Below are positions 8,724 to 17,829 of a stretch of 64,000 nt of DNA, in pieces; position 1 is the stretch's first letter, and each line of letters starts with the position of its first letter. The stretch comes from Acanthopleuribacter pedis (GTDB lineage: Bacteria > Acidobacteriota > Holophagae > Acanthopleuribacterales > Acanthopleuribacteraceae), in NCBI RefSeq assembly GCF_017377855.1, contig NZ_JAFREP010000003.1, positions 62,001 through 126,000 of the forward strand, in the 5' to 3' direction. The position numbers and the translations under genes are program-made. Below the pieces are notes generated by a model that was not told the origin of the DNA, ran no database searches, and saw only the letters and a program-made list of their open reading frames with translations.

Positions 8724-9614
8724 ATGTCGCCCCAAGCCGATCCCAATACAATCATTATGGTGACCCTGTTCAAAATCGCCGCATTGCCGCTGTTGGTCGC
8801 CGGTCTGGTGACGCTGTTGTCGGGTAAATGGGTGCTAACCCCGGAGAAACCGCCGTTCTTACGCCAAGGGGCGACCGCGTTGGCCGCGGCGCTTGGATTT
8901 AGCGCCGGTTACTGGGCTTTGAACGGTTTTAACGAGTTTCCACCCCTGTTGGTCCAACACTGGTTTCCTTATTTTGCGTTGGCCGGTTTTGTGTTGTTAA
9001 GTGGCGCGGCCCGCCTCGGTTTGATCGCGGAAGGCATCGCCATGGCGCTATTGGTCGCGGGTTGTTTGTTTTTGAAATTGCGGCCGTACATTATGAATCA
9101 ATGGGAAACCGCCGAAGCGGCAGCCTATTTGGTGCCTTTGTTTGGGGTCTGGTTGCTCCTGCTGTTTGTGGGACGTGGGGTGGTTTCGGACAAAAACCTG
9201 CCGGAGATACCCCTGTTGTTGGTGATTGCGATGACCGCGGCGAGTTTGGTGATTGTGATGGACGGCAGTGCTTCCATCGGTCAAGCGGCGGGTTCCATGG
9301 CGGCCGCTTGCGGCGGTATTTTCCTCGCCCGTTTGCTCGTTCCCCATTTGGGCGTGGGTGCGCCCTTGCGCGGCACGGTTTTGATCGTGTTCGGGGCAAT
9401 GTTACTTAACGGCTATTTCTATGTGGAAGCGGGACACACCACCCTTATTTTGGCAGCCTTGGTGCCGTTCGCCCTGTTGGTCTATTGGGTGCCCGGCGTT
9501 AAAGATTGGGCGGTTTGGAAGCGGGGCGCTTTGGTTTGTGGCGTTGCCTTGCTGCCTTTGGTGATTGCCTTGGTGATTCTGGCGACCAAACCGGTGGAGA
9601 GTTCTTACTATTGA
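8724..9614 (+). CDS. Polytopic membrane protein of unknown function
   Basis: 296 aa from ATG 8724; a longer GTG start would lie inside the terminator stem. The protein is almost entirely hydrophobic, with about nine predicted membrane segments separated by short loops (for example residues near 12-30, 50-66, 80-96, 100-120, 140-158). I see no transporter, kinase or enzyme motif. It is flanked by a terminator upstream and a 262-bp gap downstream, so it is probably monocistronic. Family unrecognised. Confidence 0.7.
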   Translation: MSPQADPNTIIMVTLFKIAALPLLVAGLVTLLSGKWVLTPEKPPFLRQGATALAAALGFSAGYWALNGFNEFPPLLVQHWFPYFALAGFVLLSGAARLGLIAEGIAMALLVAGCLFLKLRPYIMNQWETAEAAAYLVPLFGVWLLLLFVGRGVVSDKNLPEIPLLLVIAMTAASLVIVMDGSASIGQAAGSMAAACGGIFLARLLVPHLGVGAPLRGTVLIVFGAMLLNGYFYVEAGHTTLILAALVPFALLVYWVPGVKDWAVWKRGALVCGVALLPLVIALVILATKPVESSYY

Positions 9615-9876
9615 CGACAAGGCCTGGCGAACGAGGTCGGTTCAACCTGAAGGGTGCACTTGCCGTGGCTGAAATGTCGCAAAGCTGGGTACCAAAAACC
9701 GCGTGGTTCAGGTTAAAGGCCTGGTGAATAACTGGTTTTCCGTGGCGCGCCGCTAAAAATTTTTCAAAGCATTGCCAGGTTTGGCCGATAGAGAGAGTAG
9801 TGGGGTTATTGAACCGGCCCCGCGCCGTTTCGGAATCTGCCTCTAACGCATAAAACCCTTGAATGGTGGCGCTTAA

Positions 9877-11124
9877 ATGATTGATAGCCAAGTTGAAGAA
9901 ATGCTGGGGCCGGCATTTACGGCATTGTTTCGCTATTCCCAGGAACGTTTGTTCTTGTTTGATGAGGCTTTTCGGCTTGTGGCCGCGAACGAACCCGCGT
10001 TGGCCCAGTTTTGTACCAACTCATGGGATAGCTGTTGCCATCGCGCTTTTGGTTCGGTGTTCCGGGTTGATGCGGCTATTTTTTTGGATCGCGTCAGGGA
10101 GGCGGCCCGACAAAACTCGCCCCATCTCGACCAAATGGCCGCGGATTTTAAAGACGGCGCCACCACTGCCTGTCGGGTTAAGAGCTGGCTGGTTCAAGCT
10201 GGATCGCGGGAACTCATCGTGGTTGCGGTTACGCAACAGACCGAGGATCGTGAAAGCGCCAACTTGGGTGGCGGCGATTTGCGAGAGTTGGCCGCCCAGG
10301 CGGAAGTTTCTAAGGTAGCCAACGGTTTAATTCATAATTTGGGGAACTTGTTTAACAGCATCAATATTTCCACCCAAACCTTGGTTGAAGTTGTGCGGGA
10401 TTCTAAAATCCCCGAGCTGTTGAAGGCGAACCGGTTGTTTTTGCGCAATTTAGACAACATCGGCGACTATGTGACCAAGGATCCGGCGGGCCGTTATTTG
10501 CCCGAGTTTTATCGTTCCGTCGGCGATTTTCTCAAAGAAGATTTGGAAAAATTGCATACCGAGCTGGCTGATATCGCGGAAAAAGTCGCCTTCATTAAAG
10601 AAATGATCAGTACCCAGCAGGATTATGCCAAATCCGAGTCGGTTACGCGGAAGTTGGCGCTAAACGATGTGGTGGATCGCGCCTTACAAATTGAGCTGCC
10701 GTCGATGACCAAGCGGGGGATTCGCATCGAAAAGAAATACCAGGCTCGTTTTTTTGTATATGGGGTTAAGTCGAAGGTGTTGCACGTCTTCCTCAACCTC
10801 TTCAAGAACGCCAAGGAGGCGATGACCTCTACCGACCACGAGGACTCGTTTTTGCAAATTGGGATTCAAAGTTTGCCGGAAAACAAAGTAGAGGTAACGG
10901 TTCGCGACAATGGGGCGGGCATCGACGAGGCCAATTTGGACAAAATGTTTAGTTACGGGTTTACCACCAAGCCGGACGGACACGGGTTTGGCTTGTACAC
11001 CAGTGCCGAGGCGATGAACCAGCTGGGTGGTTCGATTGCGGTCAGCAGCGAGGGTATCGGTCACGGGGCCTGTTTTCGCCTGATCTTTCCCGCCTTTATG
11101 CCGGGTCGTGGCTCGGCGCGTTAA
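9877..11124 (+). CDS. PAS-type histidine kinase with HNLGN H-box
   Basis: 415 aa, no membrane segment. The N-terminal ~120 residues look PAS-like (LFLFDEAFRLVAANEPAL). The presumed phospho-acceptor helix carries GLIHNLGNLFNSI with His153, an unusual H-box without the common SHELRTP. The ATPase domain has an N-box (FLNLFKNAKEAM), G1 (DNGAGI) and G2 (GHGFGLY). The same H-box type occurs in the second kinase unit of the large hybrid kinase at 32650-36696. No partner receiver is adjacent. Its 3' end overlaps the convergent pentapeptide gene by 29 bp. Confidence 0.88.
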   Translation: MIDSQVEEMLGPAFTALFRYSQERLFLFDEAFRLVAANEPALAQFCTNSWDSCCHRAFGSVFRVDAAIFLDRVREAARQNSPHLDQMAADFKDGATTACRVKSWLVQAGSRELIVVAVTQQTEDRESANLGGGDLRELAAQAEVSKVANGLIHNLGNLFNSINISTQTLVEVVRDSKIPELLKANRLFLRNLDNIGDYVTKDPAGRYLPEFYRSVGDFLKEDLEKLHTELADIAEKVAFIKEMISTQQDYAKSESVTRKLALNDVVDRALQIELPSMTKRGIRIEKKYQARFFVYGVKSKVLHVFLNLFKNAKEAMTSTDHEDSFLQIGIQSLPENKVEVTVRDNGAGIDEANLDKMFSYGFTTKPDGHGFGLYTSAEAMNQLGGSIAVSSEGIGHGACFRLIFPAFMPGRGSAR

Positions 11125-12730
11125 ACACTTTTCCCGGCGATTCGGAGAACAATTTTACGGTTTGGTAGGCTTGCGGGAAGCGTTTCGATTTGTGGACGTT
11201 TCCCTGGTCCTGAAGTTCGCGGAACACCGATTGCAGCAGTTTTTTGGCGGCCAAGGCCTCGTGGCGTAAATGGGAAAGCCGGTTGTTGAGCCGATTGCGA
11301 AACAGGTTGCGGTCCATCTCCGTGAGGCGGTCGTTGTGAAAGAGAATCTCGCGTGGTTCGAAGCCGGCCTCGGTATATTCGGCAAAGGTGGTGCGCAGTG
11401 TGGCGATGTGGTCGTCGCTGTCGGTGGTGAAATCAAAACGCAGGGCACGGCCCTCGTGGTAGATCTGTAGGTCGACCTGGATCCCGAAGCAAACCTGCAT
11501 GGTCTCGACAAACAGGTTGAGGTAATCAATGAGGGTGAGGCGAATCGCCATCGGCGTTTCCAGCGACAACGACCACTGGTATTTCCCCGCAAACAGGTGG
11601 GTAAAATCGAAATGGTAATAAGCTTCTTTGCCAAATTCGCCGCGAACCGGAACGCGGGTTGCGGCGCGGGGAATCAGAACCTGCCCCCGTTTGCCGTCGT
11701 TGTTCACCGCCTGGATCGCGTAATCGGTGTAGATGAAACGCGTCGCGTGGCGGGTGCGGTCGTCGCAATGGCTAAGGCGGAGGTGGGTTCCGTGCAGGAC
11801 CGCGCCGGTAAAATCGCAGTCGAGCAAGCGGCAATCGGAAAAGGAAACACCGAGCAAAAAACTGTTGCGAAAGTTGATCCGTTCCAAGTTTTGTTGGGCG
11901 GGAAAAATGGCGCCGTCCAGCACGCTGTTGGAGAGATCGACCGTCCAGCGCGGCGAACCCGCCTCGGGTAGGTTTTGCATGCGCAGGTAGCGGAAGTGGC
12001 CGGCCTCGGCGTGAATGGAGTCGCGAAACCTGGCCCCGGCAAAGGTGGTTCCTAACTTGTGGTGGCACTCGCGGAATAGGGCGGGCCCCTCGAAATGGGA
12101 GCCGCTGAAGTTGGCGATGTGTTTGAAACGGGAACCGTTAAAGCCCGCTTCGGCCCCAAAGCGGCATTGGTGAAAACCGGCTTCTTGTTCCCACACACTG
12201 AAGAAAAACAGCGCTTGTTTTTTGAACAGGGTGCTCTCGAAGCGGGAGATGTTTTCGAAGAAGGCGTCGTCAAAGGTTGCATTGCCGTCGAATTGGGTTT
12301 CGGTGAAGGTGGTCAGCCCGTGGAAGTGGGTGTGGTTGAAAAAGGCGTCTTGTTCGAAGAGACTGCCGTTAAAGGAGGCGCCCCGTTGGAAGGAAGCTCC
12401 TTTGAACGTGACGGTCCCGGTAAAGACGTTGTCGCTGAAGTCGGCGTCCTCGGGGAACAACATGTCGCTGAAATCAATGGCGGGCCAGACAAATCCGGCA
12501 AATCGGCTGCCGATCACTTTTTTGCCGTCCTCGGCGAGGAACAGTTGTTGGAATTCGCGGCGAAAGGTAGGCGCCTTGTGTTTGGTATCTTTGCTGTGGA
12601 AAATGCAAAAGACATCGTTGACCGCGTTGAGGTGGGGACAGGGTTTTTTGATGGTTTGGCGGCCCTGGGGGGTTTGCAGAATCAGTCGCTGCTGGTAGTT
12701 GCAGGGGGCCACGTTGGGGGGCATGGACAT
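11096..12730 (-). CDS. Pentapeptide-repeat protein with Cys/His N-terminus
   Basis: 544 aa. Residues ~75-300 are a run of degenerate pentapeptide_3-type repeats (A-x-F-x-x-x-x-F, for example GASFNGSLF, ATFDDAF, AGFNGSRF), expected to form a right-handed beta helix. The N-terminus has spaced Cys and His (Cys10, then PCPHLN and CIFHS), which might bind a metal. The C-terminal ~180 residues are a non-repeat, probably alpha/beta domain of unknown family. No signal peptide. The role is unknown; some pentapeptide proteins mimic DNA, but nothing here supports that. It is convergent with the histidine kinase and overlaps it by 29 bp. Confidence 0.8.
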   Translation of the reverse strand: MSMPPNVAPCNYQQRLILQTPQGRQTIKKPCPHLNAVNDVFCIFHSKDTKHKAPTFRREFQQLFLAEDGKKVIGSRFAGFVWPAIDFSDMLFPEDADFSDNVFTGTVTFKGASFQRGASFNGSLFEQDAFFNHTHFHGLTTFTETQFDGNATFDDAFFENISRFESTLFKKQALFFFSVWEQEAGFHQCRFGAEAGFNGSRFKHIANFSGSHFEGPALFRECHHKLGTTFAGARFRDSIHAEAGHFRYLRMQNLPEAGSPRWTVDLSNSVLDGAIFPAQQNLERINFRNSFLLGVSFSDCRLLDCDFTGAVLHGTHLRLSHCDDRTRHATRFIYTDYAIQAVNNDGKRGQVLIPRAATRVPVRGEFGKEAYYHFDFTHLFAGKYQWSLSLETPMAIRLTLIDYLNLFVETMQVCFGIQVDLQIYHEGRALRFDFTTDSDDHIATLRTTFAEYTEAGFEPREILFHNDRLTEMDRNLFRNRLNNRLSHLRHEALAAKKLLQSVFRELQDQGNVHKSKRFPQAYQTVKLFSESPGKVFNAPSHDPA

Positions 12731-12829
12731 GATGGATCTCGTTCGGGGCGCAATCGGCCGTTTCTTTATAGTATGTCGCCCATTTGACCCAGAACCTTAG
12801 AACTTAGCTGTTTGTCATGACCGAACCCA

Positions 12830-12859
12830 TAAAAAAACCCGGGTCGGTTGACCCGGGTT
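12830..12859 (-). terminator. Intrinsic terminator of the secreted trypsin-like protease gene
   Basis: AACCCGGGTC (12836-12845) and GACCCGGGTT (12850-12859) form a perfect 10-bp stem with a 4-nt loop. On the minus strand the stem is followed by a run of T. It lies 22 bp beyond the stop codon of the protease gene at 12881. Confidence 0.88.
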
Positions 12860-12880
12860 CATGCTCAAAGATGGGGTGGT

Positions 12881-14815
12881 TTACTCGTAGGATACCGTCA
12901 GCGTGACGCCGCTGTAGGCCGAGTAAGCGCGCAGGCCGATATGCCAGGTGTCCGCTTGGGGGCTGGACACCGTGACCGTTTCGGCGTTACCCCAGCGGTA
13001 GGGGCGGTAGTCGTAGCTGCTGGTGGTGGGCGCGCTGCCGCGACGGATGTAGAGGTCAACATCGCCGCTGCCGCCGCTGGTTTGGAATACCAGGTTGGTG
13101 GCGCCCGCGGGGACGTCGATGGTGTAGCGATCCCAGTTACCGGTCGAGCCGGAGAGGTTGGTCAACTCAAAACCGCCGGGGCCGCCGCCGGTGTCGGTGT
13201 CGTAGCTAACGGTGAAGGAAACACCGCTGTAGCTGCTGTAGGCGCGGATGCTGATGTAATAGCGACCGGCTTGGGGTGAAGACTCACCACAGGTTTCGCT
13301 GTTGCCGCTACGGTAGGGGCGGCAATCGTAGCTGGAAGAGGTGGGCTGGGCGCCGAAGCGGGTGTAGAGGTCGGCGTCGCCGCTGCCGCCGGACATGGCA
13401 ACTTCGAAGTTAGAAGCGCCCGCGGGGACGTCGATGAAGTAGTGAACCCAGTCGCCGGTATTGCCGCTCAGGTTGGCAACGGTGTCGCCGTTGTTCAGTT
13501 CACCGGAACCGCCGTCGCCGCCGTCGCTACCGTCGCCACCGTCACCACCGTCACCGCCGGTGCTACCGTCGCCACCATCACCGCCGTCGCCGCCGTCGCC
13601 GCCGTCACCACCGGGGATGGTGCCGCCGAAGTAGGAAGAAACCTCGGGCCAGATTTGGGCGATTTGGGCGCCTTTGTTGGTGCAGCCACCGAGGTGGTGT
13701 AAGGCGATGGCGCGGTGCGTGGACCGTGCCAGGACGGGAGAACCGGAGCTGCCGCCGATGGTGTCGCAGTAGTAACCGATGTCGGTACCGTTGCCGCGAC
13801 CGTTGGCAACCGGTTGGTCAACACGGCAGATGCCGCCCGCGTTTTGGTCACTTTCGATAGACAGTTCTTTGGGGTTACCGGCACCGTGCTGGGGGATGTA
13901 AATTTCTTCGTCTTGGTTGGGAACGCGAACATCCAGGCCGAGGTTGCCGTACTGGGTGATGTTGTTGAAGTTGTTCACGGAGAAAAGGGTGTAGTCGAGG
14001 GTGTAGTCGGTGGCGTACATGGTGGCGCCGGAAACTTTGGTACCCGCGGTGGTGCTGCCGCTGCCGCAGCCGGTACGACGGTAGTCGAACCAAACTTCGG
14101 TGGAGGCAACGCCGGAGGCACTGCTGGTGCAGTGGTTGTTGGTGAAGAGGTGGTTGCCGGAGCCTACGCGCCAGCCGGTGCACAGGCTGCTGCCGCCGAT
14201 CAAGAGGCGGGCGACGGCGCGGGCACGGTCGTACTCGGTGGGGTGGGAGTTCTGCCAGCAAACGACGTCGCGACGTTCCATGGCGCCGCAGGTCGATTTG
14301 GTGAGGGGCTCGCCAATCAGGTTTTCGATGACACCCTCGGGATAACCCTCGGAGTACTGGGAAATAAACACACCGTAGTCTTCGCTATCGGGTGCAAAGG
14401 TACCGGTTCGTTTGTTGTGCAAGGTAACCACGGCGGTATCACCGGTGATGGACATGGCCGAAAAGCTGGTGATGCCGTTTTGGCCCATGGACTTGTCGAC
14501 CGTGAAATCGTCGCGATCCGCGGCGCTGTACGTGTAGGATTCGCTGCCGTCGGGGCTGGCGACTTCGATCTGAACACCCTCGGGCAGGTGAATGTAATCG
14601 AAGTGAACTTTAATGAAACTCGCTTCTTTAGCGTGAATTTCGTAAGACGTACTTTCCGCGACCAGCGTGCGGCGCGTTTCGAAATTCAAATCAAGATCCA
14701 CCAGATCGGCCACGCGAACCGACTGGGGACGGCCTTCACCGGCCAAACTGGTGACGCACAGGGCGGCACACAAAAACAATGTACACAGGACATTGCGAAG
14801 CATTGACTTCTTCAT
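12881..14815 (-). CDS. Secreted trypsin-like serine protease with two PPC domains
   Basis: 644 aa from ATG 14815 (AGGAG site; a longer frame adds only basic, unlikely residues). Signal peptide MKKSMLRNVLCTLFLCAALC, then a ~170-aa pro/N-terminal domain. The catalytic triad fits the S1 lysyl-endopeptidase-like fold: His228 (TNNHC), Asp274 (DYTLF) and Ser357 (GGSSGSP), with several cysteines for disulfides. A Gly/Asp linker (GGDGGDGG type) leads to two pre-peptidase C-terminal (PPC) beta-sandwich domains with SGGSGDADLY / SGGSGDVDLY and ...SSPQA. PPC domains aid secretion or are clipped off after export. Probably extracellular and monocistronic. Confidence 0.9.
   Translation of the reverse strand: MKKSMLRNVLCTLFLCAALCVTSLAGEGRPQSVRVADLVDLDLNFETRRTLVAESTSYEIHAKEASFIKVHFDYIHLPEGVQIEVASPDGSESYTYSAADRDDFTVDKSMGQNGITSFSAMSITGDTAVVTLHNKRTGTFAPDSEDYGVFISQYSEGYPEGVIENLIGEPLTKSTCGAMERRDVVCWQNSHPTEYDRARAVARLLIGGSSLCTGWRVGSGNHLFTNNHCTSSASGVASTEVWFDYRRTGCGSGSTTAGTKVSGATMYATDYTLDYTLFSVNNFNNITQYGNLGLDVRVPNQDEEIYIPQHGAGNPKELSIESDQNAGGICRVDQPVANGRGNGTDIGYYCDTIGGSSGSPVLARSTHRAIALHHLGGCTNKGAQIAQIWPEVSSYFGGTIPGGDGGDGGDGGDGGDGSTGGDGGDGGDGSDGGDGGSGELNNGDTVANLSGNTGDWVHYFIDVPAGASNFEVAMSGGSGDADLYTRFGAQPTSSSYDCRPYRSGNSETCGESSPQAGRYYISIRAYSSYSGVSFTVSYDTDTGGGPGGFELTNLSGSTGNWDRYTIDVPAGATNLVFQTSGGSGDVDLYIRRGSAPTTSSYDYRPYRWGNAETVTVSSPQADTWHIGLRAYSAYSGVTLTVSYE
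13502..13615 (-). repeat. Coding tandem repeat: Gly/Asp linker
   Basis: Short GGN-GAC type repeats encode a run of GGDGGDGG with a few Ser/Thr interruptions, joining the protease domain to the PPC domains. Such runs expand and contract easily by slippage, so linker length may vary between strains. Confidence 0.75.
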
Positions 14816-15320
14816 GGAAGAATCTCCTCTCAACGAATGAAAATCTAGAAACACCAAGGAAAAGGACGAGGTGCCGTCGCGAGAAAGGACAAGTCCGGGC
14901 GAAAAAGGCCTGTGCAGGCGCGACCGGGCGTGGCGACGACGCATGCCTGACCGACACTCGAGGGTCGGTTACTTTGGCAATCGAGAAAAATAGCAGAGGG
15001 CGCTCTTGGGCATCCCTGGAAATGTGATAGGACTTTAAACGAGTCTCATTGTAAAGCAAACGTAAAAGGCTGCAAGCGAAAAAGCGTCAAAATTGATAAA
15101 TAACTCGCAACTGTCGCCGTTCTGTGATCCAGCCCGGTAAAGTTCTGGTTTTTGCCGGTATATCCAGCGAAGGTGATTGGGATTATGGAACGTACTGGTA
15201 TAAATTGATTTTTGTGTGAAGTGCGCGCTTCTCAGAGCACACCAAACCATCTGGATAACGCACGTTTGTTTGCGTTTTCCAGGACGAGACGCATGATCAA
15301 TGTAGAAAGTACGTAAAGTT
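14816..15320. other. Intergenic gap upstream of the trypsin-like protease gene
   Basis: 505 bp between the protease start and the stop of the SGNH gene; both genes are on the minus strand. Small open frames here have no ribosome sites. A weak 5-bp hairpin (CCGAC...GTCGG near 14950-14970) is the only structure seen. Confidence 0.4.
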
Positions 15321-16106
15321 TCAGTAATAGAAAAGGTGGCAGTTTTGATCGAGTTCCAGCGAATGGGACGCCGGGTATTTGCGTGTTCGCATGCGCCAAT
15401 AGCGTTTCATCGGTAGCAGACGCAGCTTTAACGACGAAACGCCCAAGCGGCGAGCGGGATCGATTGGGCCGAGCAGTTGCGCCAGCCAGTTGTGAAAAAC
15501 GCGTTTGCGGCGAAAAAATGCTAGGTGAAAATGGTCGATGGTGTACCAGTGCGGTTCGGTTGCCAAGGATGTGAAACGGCCCGCCGCCGCCCAGGCGTCG
15601 AGTTGGGTTTGGGTCTCCGTGACCAGGGTTTTGATTTGGTCGAAGCCGGTGTCGGCGAAAGGGAAATAGATATGGCGCAAGATGTTGAATTTCCAGCGGG
15701 GCATGGCCGTCACCGAGGCGACTGGGAGCCTTGATACCATGATGCGGGCGTTCAGCGCCTCCAATCGGCTGATCAGCTTGTCGAGCCAAAAATGCAGCGC
15801 GCGGTTTTGGCCGGTGAGCGCGAGATCATTGCCGATATCGGTGAGCAGCACCTGAATGGGCGCGTGGGGATTCGCCTGGCGGAAACGACGGCAGTGGTCG
15901 AGAAGACCGCATTTCAAAAGGCCGGGATAACTGTACAAAAAACAACCGGCAACCGTGCCGTAGGAACGCCCCGGCCCATGGCCGACGGCGATTTCGCTGG
16001 GGGGCGTTTGTGCGCGGAAGGCCGTGGAGACAATGGTCGGCAGGCTGACGGTGACATTGCTGGCCCCAAAGACAGCGATCAAACACGGGTTGGTATCGGG
16101 TTTCAT
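15321..16106 (-). CDS. SGNH/GDSL-type hydrolase-like protein
   Basis: 261 aa from ATG 16106; a TTG at 16157 would add 17 residues and neither start has a good ribosome site. The SGNH blocks are visible: GASN near the N-terminus (block I, Ser nucleophile), TDIGNDL (block III, G-x-N-D) and a C-terminal IDHFHLAF (block V, D-x-x-H). This predicts an esterase/acyl-hydrolase fold. No signal peptide, so probably cytoplasmic. The classic GDS is GAS here. Substrate unknown. It stands alone. Confidence 0.7.
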   Translation of the reverse strand: MKPDTNPCLIAVFGASNVTVSLPTIVSTAFRAQTPPSEIAVGHGPGRSYGTVAGCFLYSYPGLLKCGLLDHCRRFRQANPHAPIQVLLTDIGNDLALTGQNRALHFWLDKLISRLEALNARIMVSRLPVASVTAMPRWKFNILRHIYFPFADTGFDQIKTLVTETQTQLDAWAAAGRFTSLATEPHWYTIDHFHLAFFRRKRVFHNWLAQLLGPIDPARRLGVSSLKLRLLPMKRYWRMRTRKYPASHSLELDQNCHLFYY

Positions 16107-16462
16107 GAGGTAAAGGTCGGTATCCTTGAAAAGGTGGTTGTCCGGGTTATAAATCAAAGGGGCGGTTATTGACAGCGGTCGGGGCTTTTCTGAAAAAGCA
16201 TGTGCAAGCTCACATCGCTCCCTCGAAAAATCACTATGATGGGTGGAACTTAGCCTTCCTGCTTCTTTGATGTTCTAGCCCGAATCGCTCACAAGGCGTT
16301 GCGTTACTCGCGACCCACCCTCATTGGCAACGCGGGCACGACGTACCGGCGCATTCCGTCGGTTCGGCGAAGCTTGTCCTAGCCCGCGTTCGGCGGGCGG
16401 CACGGTCCATCCCCGTGCGACGAATCCAGCAGAGACGCACGGCGTCTCAAAGGCGGCACACT
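16107..16462. other. Gap with short repeat motif
   Basis: This region lies between divergent genes. At 16279-16292 is CCCGAATCGCTCAC, the core of a family D end also seen at 3316-3330 and, with one change, near 38980. A small hairpin (CCCGC..GCGGG) lies near 16383-16397. No gene recognised. Confidence 0.4.
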
Positions 16463-16804
16463 ATGATCTACCATATCGTTCCTCGTGGTGAATGGCAATC
16501 CCAAGGCGATCAAATGGTTTACACCCCCAAAAGTCTCGGTGACGAGGGCTTTATTCACTGCTCTGAACTCAAACAACTGTTGGGTTCCGCCTCGCGATAC
16601 TACAAGGGGCGCACCGATTTATTGGTTCTGACGGTGGATCCCAATCGGGTGATTCCCACTATTGTATTTGAAAATGCACGGGAGGGCGAAGAGCCGTTTC
16701 CCCACATCTACGGGCCGCTCAACCGCAACGCGGTCGTCGGCATCCATCCCCTGCAAGCCCGGCCTGACGGCGAATTTACGTTGCCGGAAACGCTCGCGGG
16801 TTAA
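16463..16804 (+). CDS. DUF952 family protein
   Basis: 113 aa. DUF952 proteins are small, glutathione-S-transferase-adjacent or standalone proteins of unknown biochemistry. The family pattern is clear: MIYHIVPRGEW at the N-terminus, GFIHCSE in the middle (conserved FIHxS), then DLLVLTVDP, FPHIYGPLN and VVGIHPL. The start is ATG 16463 behind an AAGGCGG site. It converges on the GT2 gene, with a family A repeat filling the junction. Confidence 0.9.
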   Translation: MIYHIVPRGEWQSQGDQMVYTPKSLGDEGFIHCSELKQLLGSASRYYKGRTDLLVLTVDPNRVIPTIVFENAREGEEPFPHIYGPLNRNAVVGIHPLQARPDGEFTLPETLAG

Positions 16805-16808
16805 ACAC

Positions 16809-17040
16809 CTAGCCCGCAATTCTCACGGGGATTCGTCCCGAGAAGCTGAAAGCCTTGTGCGCACGAAGATGACGACCAAGCCGCGGCACAGGGGGCCGAC
16901 CATTCGCGGGGCCGACCAATCGCGGGGCCGCCCAATCGGCGTAGCAGCTGATGCGAAGGCGGCTCGACCGAGTAAGGCATACCCTCGGAATCGCATGGGT
17001 TGCCCCGTGGCAGAATTCCTTTTGAGAATGACGGGTTAGC
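16809..17040. repeat. Family A repeat, copy A1 (full length)
   Basis: 232 bp with imperfect terminal inverted repeats of about 26 bp (TAGCCCGCAATTCTCAC on the left; the complement of TAACCCGTCATTCTCA on the right). It is the inverted counterpart of the copy at 29820-30069, with most of its length alignable. It contains two to three short tandem units of the type GACCATTCGCGGGGCC. It lies between the stops of DUF952 and GT2, filling the tail-to-tail gap. Confidence 0.85.
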
Positions 17041-17076
17041 TGGAACGGCCGTCTCGCGACGACCGTTCCGGGCATG

Positions 17077-17829
17077 TTAATAATCGTGTAAACGTCGTTG
17101 GTGGGCGCCCTCGAAACCGCCGGCTGCGGTTTGGGGGACGGGCTCACTGTTGGCCAAAACCCACAGCCATTCGCGGTGGTGTTTGCCGCGACTTCCCTTG
17201 TGGTTTTGTTTGGTGCGGCCGTGGGAAATCGGGACTTCCCAGAAGGTTGCACCCTGGTGCGACGCCATGATTTTCATTTCGAGATCAAACGCCCGCCCTT
17301 GGGTTTGGATCTGACCCAGCGGCATGCGTTCCAACAAATCGCGCGAATAACCCACGAAGCTACTGGTGACGTCCATCATCGGTAAGCCGAGCCGGTTTTT
17401 GAGGAAACGGGCCCAGTGGTGTTTGAGCTGCAACATGGGTGACGGATCGTTGTAAACCGAGCCTTCGATAAAGCGCGAGCCCACCACGGCCGCGGCGGCG
17501 TGGGTTGCGACGATGAGGCGCTGCAGGTCGACGGGGTGGTGGCTGAAATCTGCCGCCATTTGGAAGATCCAGGGATAGCCGCGGCTGACACCCCATTTGT
17601 ACCCGGTCAAGAGGGCGTGACCCCAGCCGTTGCTTTTGGGCAAAACAAGGTGGTGGACGCGGTCTGGGAAGACTTCTTCCAATTGCAGGATTTTTTTGGT
17701 GGTTTGGTCGTGGGAGCCTTGATCGATAAAGAGTAATTCGGTTTCGGAATGGGCGTGAAGAACGCCGATCCCAAGGCTTTCAACCGTGTGAGCGTGGTTG
17801 TAGGTAGGGACGATGATCAAGTAAGACAA
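17077..17829 (-). CDS. Family 2 glycosyltransferase, DPM1-like, with altered DxD
   Basis: 250 aa. Resembles dolichol/polyprenol-phosphate sugar transferases: IIVPTYNHAHTVE at the N-terminus, FIDQGSHDQT in place of VDDxSxDxT, KSNGWGHAL, and VGSRFIEGSV. The metal-binding motif that usually reads DAD is MAAD (91-94), so its first Asp is missing. The C-terminus is soluble with no membrane anchor. The start is TTG 17829 behind AAGGAG with 8-nt spacing. It probably transfers a sugar to a lipid carrier, but the altered motif makes activity uncertain. Confidence 0.82.
   Translation of the reverse strand: MSYLIIVPTYNHAHTVESLGIGVLHAHSETELLFIDQGSHDQTTKKILQLEEVFPDRVHHLVLPKSNGWGHALLTGYKWGVSRGYPWIFQMAADFSHHPVDLQRLIVATHAAAAVVGSRFIEGSVYNDPSPMLQLKHHWARFLKNRLGLPMMDVTSSFVGYSRDLLERMPLGQIQTQGRAFDLEMKIMASHQGATFWEVPISHGRTKQNHKGSRGKHHREWLWVLANSEPVPQTAAGGFEGAHQRRLHDY

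Noticed and set aside
13715..14806. Long plus-strand open frame antisense to the trypsin-like protease
   Set aside because: Low-complexity Gly/Val/Ala translation, no ribosome site, and the minus frame has the full catalytic triad and signal peptide.
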